A stretch of 13,297 nucleotides of DNA from Larix sibirica. Taxonomy: Eukaryota; Streptophyta; Pinopsida; Pinales; Pinaceae. This document shows, in pieces, positions 7,930-13,297 of this stretch. A model generated the notes under the pieces. The model was not told the DNA's origin. It did not search any database and saw only the letters and a list, made by a program, of their open reading frames with translations. A program made the translations under genes and the position numbers. The DNA lies in NCBI GenBank assembly GCA_004151065.3, contig NWUY0300058776.1:7315-20611 (forward strand), read 5' to 3'. Numbering within the stretch: position 1 is the stretch's first letter; each line of letters begins with the position of its first letter.

Positions 7930-9838
7930 AAATGCACCTCTTTGTGAACCAATCAAGAAATCTTACTTCTGTTAAAGGCACAAACCTTATAAGTTTTCAT
8001 GAAGTTTCAATCTTGTAAAACATTATTAGTAATGTCTCTACGTAAGTATGTTTTTAAGAAGTTTATAAAAATCATATATACAGATTAAAATTGTCATTAA
8101 TATAATATTTTTTTCCTTATCAACTAAGATTTTATAATTTCCTCTTATTGTTTTTATATTATCTTAATCCCTTGTGATATGAGAATATAATTCTACATCC
8201 TGAACATTTGACAGTCTAATGTTTATCCTTGATAGTGCCTTTTTCCTTTAAAGATTGAGGATCTCAATCCATACCTTGATTTTCTAATTCGAAATTGAAC
8301 CTCAAATTCCTCACAGTGCTCGTGCATCAATCATAAACCAATGCACTGATCTTTTCACATGACCTAAAACACTTGCAAAATATAAATAGTTGCATTGATC
8401 AATTATTAACTGCATGCAAAATTTCATTTATAAAGACTAACTAGTTTACAATCTCATTGAAGACTGGAACATCTTCTAACACTACTTAAAGGAATTTACC
8501 ATTCCTTAACAACAATAATTTATAAATAATTTTAGTTTAGTGATATCGTTGACTTAAAAGATAAATAACAACTTAATGTGCTAAATTACAGCAATCAAGT
8601 TTTTTTAATTGCCATTCATTAAAGAAGAAAAGGGTACACTCAAAACTTATTGTAAGAAGCATTACTTACTGTATTTGAAGAAGTGAATGCTTCAAGGTTT
8701 ATTGGGTGAGAGTTAAGACACATTTTGAACTTGAAATAAGTCCTTTCAAAAACTTCTGGAACTGAATTCACAAGATTATGTCCAATTTTAGACAATTTTT
8801 TTAATGCAATCCCCTTAATTGGAGCACATGTTCTCACCCTGGGGTGTTTTCTACTTTCTTAGTTTCCTAACAAGGTTAACTTATCTTTTATTATTCAATG
8901 ATTAGGATTTTAAATGCCATCATTAGGAAACCGTGTCACTAGTAAGACTGTAACTTATCTTCATCGTGGCTTTAAGCAGGTTTCTTTGATTGATAAATTT
9001 TTCTTTCACAGTGAAAATTTGATAATAAAGGGTCATACGAGACAGTTCAGAAGATGATATAGATGAGAGTTCGTCGTCCTCCTTGTGGAAAGTAATCCTT
9101 ATGTATTGATACAAAAATAATAACACCAACACTGTACAATGTTTAGGCATAAGGATGTCCTCAACACAATAATCTTCTCTTGCCATTTCTCCCCCATACT
9201 TGAGGCACTAGCTGCTCCATTCTCAATATGAATATCCAGATTGACAATAACACACTCCTCACTTCCCAAACCAAAATTACGTGAGAATTTAGAACCTTGA
9301 GCAACATCCATATAGTTTAGACACAAAAACACAAAACTAGCAGACATGGAGCTTGATTTAGAGGTTCAGACATTAGGCTTTTCAGGTTGTGCAGAGCTTC
9401 CGTCCCAAATTGACCATGTTGTGTGCACAGGGAACAAACGATACTAGACACACAAAAGAGAATAGGGCCTTCAACGATTGCTATCAGGTACCCTCAAATC
9501 TATTGGCTATTAAGCAATGTGTATTGCTGCAGTTGAGCAAGGGAACATGCCATGGTGAGAATGGATACCCCTCCTTCCCCACATGCACCTCAACAAGTAA
9601 ACTAACTACAACGCCAAAGGGAGGCACTCAAACAGAACAATTAGGTTGTGTTAGTAATGGAGAGGTGGGATGATGCTGACACAACAACATGGGGACTTGC
9701 ATCCCAAACCCTGCTTTTGGATTGCAAAAGCCCCACTAAACATTTTGCCTAGGATGCACAACATGCATCTACTTTGAACAGGAATTGCATGCATGTTAGT
9801 TGTGCCTACTGAATAATGCGTGCAGTATCAAATGGACT
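7930..9838. other. 3' flank of the transporter gene, no supportable gene
   Basis: Equivalent to 4527-6435. The open frames at minus 8640-8837, 8923-9186 and 9099-9347 and plus 9389-9673 have no family resemblance I can name and overlap in conflicting frames. No RNA gene or transposon end is recognised. Confidence 0.5.
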
Positions 9839-9844
9839 TTTATT
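9839..9844 (-). promoter_or_regulatory. Putative poly(A) signal AATAAA
   Basis: The plus strand reads tttatt, so the minus strand has a canonical AATAAA about 97 bases downstream of the transporter stop codon at 9942-9944. That is a reasonable plant 3' UTR position. The other copy has AATAAG at the same place. Confidence 0.5.
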
Positions 9845-9941
9845 ACCAATAATGACAAGTCAAAAGAAAAGCATACAGACTTATGGTATTAAAATTGAAA
9901 CTCGGAAATGCAATGGATTGGAGATGGAACCTCCTCGATGG

Positions 9942-10427
9942 CTAGCTTGGCTTGAAGAACTTGAGCTTTAAGCCAGTGTCAACAATACTCCAAATTCCTC
10001 CAATTGAAAATGCTATGCTCAATATAGAGCCAACTATCCCAAGCCCCCAATTTAAATACCAGCTAGCACTGTATTTTTCGGGCTTCTTGAGCAATAACCA
10101 CATGAAACAAGGGTACACAAAGGTCACTGGCAGTGTAACTCCCCCTAACAAACCCGCTAAGCTTGTAAGGAATGGAAGTGCAACTCCAACAAAGAAGGCA
10201 AAGAACACATATACAATACGAGACCCAGAACGAAACCACTGAGGACAGGGTTTGTTGGTCGAGCTGATGTACCCTGCTTCAGCAAGATCAAACATTGGCA
10301 TAGAGTAAATTTGAAAGCTGCTTAGACAATTGATGACAATGAGAAGAAACGTTAGGCCCAAAAGTCCCCGTGATATGTCATGATTGTGGAATCCATATAC
10401 AGCATTCAAAATTCCTCCTTGAGGTAT
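9942..10427 (-). CDS. AATL1: Terminal exon of the transporter gene
   Basis: 161 codons plus TAG, starting after the acceptor ttgcag. It encodes IPQGGILNAVYGFHNHDIS, then predicted membrane segments at about residues 22-42, 71-90, 92-113 and 127-149 of the exon. A loop of about residues 47-70 contains NKPC. The C-terminus is short and basic. The exon could be read with an upstream TTG in the intron, but the splice acceptor and the family alignment set its start. Confidence 0.9.
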   Translation of the reverse strand: MPQGGILNAVYGFHNHDISRGLLGLTFLLIVINCLSSFQIYSMPMFDLAEAGYISSTNKPCPQWFRSGSRIVYVFFAFFVGVALPFLTSLAGLLGGVTLPVTFVYPCFMWLLLKKPEKYSASWYLNWGLGIVGSILSIAFSIGGIWSIVDTGLKLKFFKPS

Positions 10428-12417
10428 CTGCAATTACACCAAGACCAAATTCAAGTACTTGAAAACTTGTTCAAAATTTTGTAGTTAATTCTTGATCAAT
10501 ACATTACTTTCCAATTGGAAAAAGAGCACTCACCAAGTTCCCATAGGCCCAGTATCCTCCTATTGCAAGAGGGAACAAACAGAGAGCAATCAATGTATAA
10601 GCAACCTTAGCTCCTCTCCACATTGGTACATACGCTGGATGCTTGAGGCTTGATGGCATTGTAGCCTGCATTTGCATGGGCATGAATTTGATCAGATGAA
10701 GCTAAGAAACATATTATCTAGATAGTATTTGCTGTGAATAAATGCTGACAATCAAATTTGACCAAAAATCCAATCAGCTACTGATACTCAGCCTGAAATG
10801 GACCTACTACATCTTGAACTAAATTGTTGCAGATCGGAACAATAGATTATGTCTGAGTTTGACTCATGGAGTGGAGGTCATCAATTTTAGCCATCAACTA
10901 TAGATAAAAACAATTTTATCACCAATTATCCCAGCTTCCTATCATCTGTGATTCTGTACAGAGGTTCTGTTGTGGTATCTCTTCGCTTTGAAATGGTGCC
11001 TAGGTGGATGTAACACAACTAAATGAAAAATCAGTTAAATTAGGTGCATATTGAATGAAAGTGAGGGCAGACTCACTCAACACAATGAAACTATAGTCCA
11101 CATACCTAGCCTTTGTCCTTTGCCTACATACACAAGCAAGAGTGGAAACTTTAGAGAGGATGCAAGGGTTTCAGTGATCCTCACTGACTGGGTGAATTAT
11201 TATTGTTCAACTGATGAAAAACAGTATTCTAAAGTGTTTCCATATGTGTTGAAAGGTGTCATGTGAATGGTCATATCTTTCTGGTTAAGATGTTACAACT
11301 AAGACAAAGTAATTAGTAATATAACAGCCATATCTAACTAGAGAGGTGTATTGATATGAAGAAGAAGGCCCAGCAACACCATGATCTAGGTTACGTTGTT
11401 CAAATTTAGGATACATATATATAAATTATGTAGGGTATAGGAGTTAGCACAGATAGTGAGTTAAACACAAGCCTTCTTAGATTTATTTGACGTGTAATAT
11501 TGATCATCCAAGCATAAACACAAACAAAAAGGATGGGTAGAGTTTGCACCTGAATCTCAAGAACGAGATTGTGTCCCCTGAAGGCAAAAGTTATAGCACC
11601 CAATGCATTCAAGATTGCAAAGGTTGTTGCAACATCAGATTTCAACTTGACTGGGTCGTAAGATACGCCCATTGGCCTGGGCCTGCTTACTGACAAACCC
11701 CAAATCAATGTAGTGTAGGTCACAGCAGTCACTGCTCCAATCAAAGAAAGCCATGCAATGGAGTTGAGATTTGGCAGTTGAGAGAGAACAAGTGCAAGGC
11801 ATGTAAATACCAAATACCACTCAATTGTTGTTAGTGGATTGGATTGACAAGTTGGGCCACAGACTATTTGGAAAAATAGCTTCAGTGTCCCACCGCCAAC
11901 AATAACTAAAGCTGTTGCAGTGCCTGCTGATAGATAAAGGGTCGGAAAAGTGGAAAGCCAGGCGCCCAGCTTCTCACCTGCACCATTAAAGTAATTTAAC
12001 TCAGGTCAGTGGGCCACCCTTCAGTCTTTTGGTGACTATAACATCCTAAATAAAAACAGAACAACTTCCACACCTTCTAGGAAGTACAAAAGAGAACGAG
12101 ATGGGCTGTATTTTTCTAAAAGATATTAATAAGAGAATTCTATCATTTGCTTGTATGTCTAGTAGAGAGAACATGAGAAACAGTTCAATTTGATGGGCAA
12201 GAAAGGTCAAATAAGTCCTTAATGTTTGGGGAAAATTGCTCTAGCAAATAATTTCAATAAGAAGCAGAAGTTTTATGTCTTACCAAAAGCAGCTTTAGCG
12301 AGCTCCACATATCGGTTGTATCGTCTACCCGGCACAGATTCATGCAATCTAATGAGAAGCCATAGAGTATACAGTTGCCAGATATATGCCACAAAGATAG
12401 AGATGATTCCCCATGTC
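9942..12417 (-). CDS. AATL1: Lysine/histidine transporter-like (LHT-like 8 type) amino acid permease, 5' end outside window
   Basis: A proton-coupled amino acid carrier of the plant AAAP/Aa_trans family, expected in the plasma membrane or another membrane; the substrate cannot be read from the sequence. Four exons (12284-12417, 11550-11977, 10534-10665, 9942-10427) with GT-AG introns join in frame into 392 residues and a TAG stop. Family landmarks in order are YIWQLYTLWLLIRLHESVPG, RYNRYVELAKAAFGEKLGAW, LSAGTATALVIVGGGTLKLF, CGPTC, LSQLPNLNSIAWLSLIGAV, FAFRGHNLVLEIQ, YVPMWRGAK, SCLSSFQIYSMPMFDL-like text in the last exon, and a KLKFFKP tail. These resemble Arabidopsis LHT-like 8 (AATL1) as I recall it, a protein of about 520 residues, so roughly 130 N-terminal residues (cytosolic leader and first membrane helix) lie beyond 13297. 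The reading frame is intact. The subfamily is a judgement from motif resemblance, not an alignment. Confidence 0.85.
10428..10533 (-). other. Intron, 106 bp
   Basis: The donor is AACTTG|gtgagtgctc and the acceptor is gtaattgcag|ATACC. It falls on a codon boundary (phase 0) and is short, as is common in plants. Its equivalent in copy 1 is 7025-7130. Confidence 0.9.
10534..10665 (-). CDS. AATL1: Penultimate exon of the transporter gene
   Basis: 132 bp, exactly 44 codons, phase 0 at both ends. The encoded ATMPSSLKHP...WRGAKVAYTLIALCLFPLAI segment forms a loop and one membrane helix ending in GGYWAYGNL, a hallmark of LHT-type carriers. It is too short and lacks a start codon, so a simple open-frame search misses it. 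Confidence 0.9.
10666..11549 (-). other. Intron, 884 bp
   Basis: The donor is ATTCAG|gtgcaaactc, which departs from the gtaag/gtgag consensus. The acceptor is aaatgcag|GCTAC. The EIQ|ATMPS exon junction agrees with the protein family, supporting these sites despite the weak donor. The intron carries no recognisable gene. Its 3' part (10666-10999) lies in the 3.4 kb repeat, and 11000-11549 is unique. Confidence 0.85.
11550..11977 (-). CDS. AATL1: Second in-window exon of the transporter gene
   Basis: 428 bp, two bases plus 142 codons, entered in split-Gly phase (G|GT GAG AAG) after the acceptor aatggtgcag and ending at CAG before gtgcaa. It encodes several membrane helices from EKLGAWLSTFPTLYLSAGTA through LSQLPNLNSIAWLSLIGAV to FRGHNLVLEIQ. 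The internal methionine at about 11811 is not a real start, because the frame stays open to the acceptor and the upstream residues match the family. Confidence 0.9.
11978..12283 (-). other. Intron, 306 bp
   Basis: The donor is CTTTTG|gtaagacata and the acceptor is ttaatggtgcag|GTGAG. It splits a glycine codon after the first base. AT-rich, with no gene inside. Confidence 0.9.
12284..12417 (-). CDS. AATL1: First in-window exon of the transporter gene
   Basis: 134 bp: one base completing a Trp codon (TG|G), 44 codons, and the first base of a Gly codon. It encodes TWGIISIFVAYIWQLYTLWL, then the conserved loop HESVPGRRYNRYVELAKAAF. The acceptor is gaacattacag|G and the donor is TTTTG|gtaaga. The preceding exon, expected to end in a GFQAL...LGW-like helix, was not found before the window ends. 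Confidence 0.9.
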
Positions 12418-12778
12418 CTGTAATGTTCAGTAGAATGAAATCAACTTGACTTGCAAGAACTTAAAATTGTTTTCTGAGCAAATTTTTCAAAGCAAGAAAT
12501 GAAAGGAAGGTGTCTCCAAAAGACTTTCTGCAATTCGACCAAGAGAAGACATCATATGTTACTCAAAACAGAACTGTTTGTACTAAAGGCAGAATCTCTG
12601 AAGGCATACCCTTGACGGCTTGCCAAAATAACATAAAGAAGGGCAACCTAGCTTGATCATAGATATTACTCTGTCCAAAATTCAAAGGGCCTAGCCACTT
12701 TAGTTTTCTGTAAATAAGGGAGGTAAAGCTGGGCTTCTTTGGATAGAAAGAGTAGCCTATAAAAGTCAAGGGGCAGAT

Positions 12779-12793
12779 TAATAATAATAATAA
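12779..12793. repeat. TAA trinucleotide microsatellite, 5 units
   Basis: Five perfect TAA units lie inside the upstream intron of the transporter gene. Such a tract is a plausible length-variable marker. No function is inferred. Confidence 0.9.
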
Positions 12794-13241
12794 TTTAAGG
12801 TTACAGCCTAGCCTAGCCAGAGGCCAAATTAACATATGAGACCCCCTTGTTGAGATGGATCAGAGGAGGCCTTGTTTGTTTGATCACACTTACAGCTCTG
12901 TGATATAAAAATGACCCGCGCACTTGGCCTCTTTGTTAAAACGAGAAAAAGACTAGTACTAAGTAGCCTTATAACATCATATATATTACTCTTCCAAGGG
13001 CCAAGCCACTTCAGGTAGTCTCATTCAGATTTTTTTATTATCTTCCCACACTTTATCACACAAACTACAATATGGAAATTCAAGAAGTTTGTCCATGCCA
13101 ACTTGTTGTTGAGAAACGAAACAAAGATAGATTGTTCACACTTATGTTTAAACCCTGAGTCTCGCCAACTAAAACCTCAAATTGTTGTTACAAAGGAAGT
13201 GAAAACATTATTTTGGCTTGATCATATATTATCCAGTAAAA

Positions 13242-13263
13242 CCAAGGGATCCTTATCCCTTGG
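13242..13263. repeat. Perfect 9-bp inverted repeat with 4-base loop
   Basis: The arms ccaagggat and atcccttgg are exact reverse complements around cctt. A stable small hairpin is possible in the intron transcript. No poly-T run follows on either strand, and no protein-binding role can be claimed. Confidence 0.8.
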
Positions 13264-13297
13264 CTACAAAAGTATGAATCCCAAGATGAGTTAGTGT

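Larger units (their letters stand above)
7598..10999 (+). repeat. 3.4 kb direct repeat, copy 2 (joined to the full gene)
   Basis: This is the partner of 4195-7596, with the differing bases at 7749, 7750, 8018, 8079, 8572, 8592, 8835, 8995, 9394, 9783, 9839 and 9856. At its right end it continues without a break into intron and upstream exons, so this copy carries the proper gene context. Confidence 0.9.
12418..13297 (-). other. Partial upstream intron (at least 880 bp), no exon found
   Basis: I looked for the expected upstream exon (a family block with NAHYAAFH and LPVAFAFLGW-like text) in all minus-strand frames and did not see it. The stretch is therefore probably intron continuing past the window. 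It holds a diverged short duplication: gggcctagccacttt near 12688 and gggccaagccacttc near 12999, each preceded by a tattactct word. Confidence 0.55.

Noticed and set aside
8640-8837. A 65-codon minus-strand frame present in copy 2 but apparently absent in copy 1
   Set aside because: The frame is open in both. Only a GTG codon at its edge becomes GTA in copy 1 (t5432 versus c8835), which affects alternative-start calling and nothing biological.
11635-11820. Minus-strand 61-codon frame
   Set aside because: It overlaps the 11550-11977 exon in a different frame. The exon frame matches the family over its full length.
12226-12423. Plus-strand 65-codon frame
   Set aside because: Antisense shadow of the 12284-12417 exon.
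12563-12835. Minus-strand 90-codon hydrophobic frame as a possible upstream transporter exon
   Set aside because: Its residues do not match the expected preceding helix block of LHT carriers, and no suitable splice donor of TG| phase was seen at its end. The hydrophobicity comes from T/A-rich DNA.
1-13297. A novel multi-gene defence, mobile or biosynthetic system
   Set aside because: Only one gene is supportable. The remaining DNA is intergenic or intronic and repeat-bearing, and the striking large repeat is best explained by allelic contigs placed in series.

Overview
This is AT-rich nuclear DNA from a flowering plant. The evidence is one intron-containing gene with GT-AG introns, whose product matches the plant lysine/histidine transporter-like family (LHT-like 8/AATL1 type, Aa_trans fold), set in low-complexity intergenic DNA. 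I cannot name the species. I see no bacterial operon, CRISPR array, rRNA, tRNA or viral gene, and no credible novel multi-gene system.

Layout. 1-3440 is AT-rich intergenic DNA with simple and short tandem repeats. It includes a ~0.3 kb direct duplication (843-1134 and 1136-1437) separated by one N. 3441-4526 holds two diverged, roughly tandem copies of an unknown non-coding repeat. 4195-7596 and 7598-10999 are near-identical 3.4 kb direct repeats, again separated by one N. Each carries the last two exons and the 3' flank of the transporter gene. 11000-13297 continues the gene upstream on the minus strand (two more exons, at 11550-11977 and 12284-12417), and the 5' end lies outside the window. 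The in-window exons (12284-12417, 11550-11977, 10534-10665, 9942-10427) splice in frame into the C-terminal 392 residues, about three quarters of the protein.

The most important structural point concerns the assembly. All three N positions (1135, 3909, 7597) are single bases, and each sits exactly at the junction of a sequence duplicated on its two sides. The last 34 bases before the N at 3909 are identical to the first 34 bases after the N at 7597. The simplest reading is that 3910-7596 is an alternative haplotype (a bubble arm) laid in series between two pieces that belong together. The apparent second, truncated transporter copy at 6539-7262 is then probably an allele of the gene at 9942-12417, not a paralogue. 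By eye the two 3.4 kb copies differ at 12 single bases with no indel, and their coding exons are identical. One difference changes a putative AATAAA poly(A) signal to AATAAG. The first arm also carries 221 bases (3974-4194) where the other arm has only two.

The remaining open frames are short, overlapping and unlike any family I recognise, and I treat them as chance frames.
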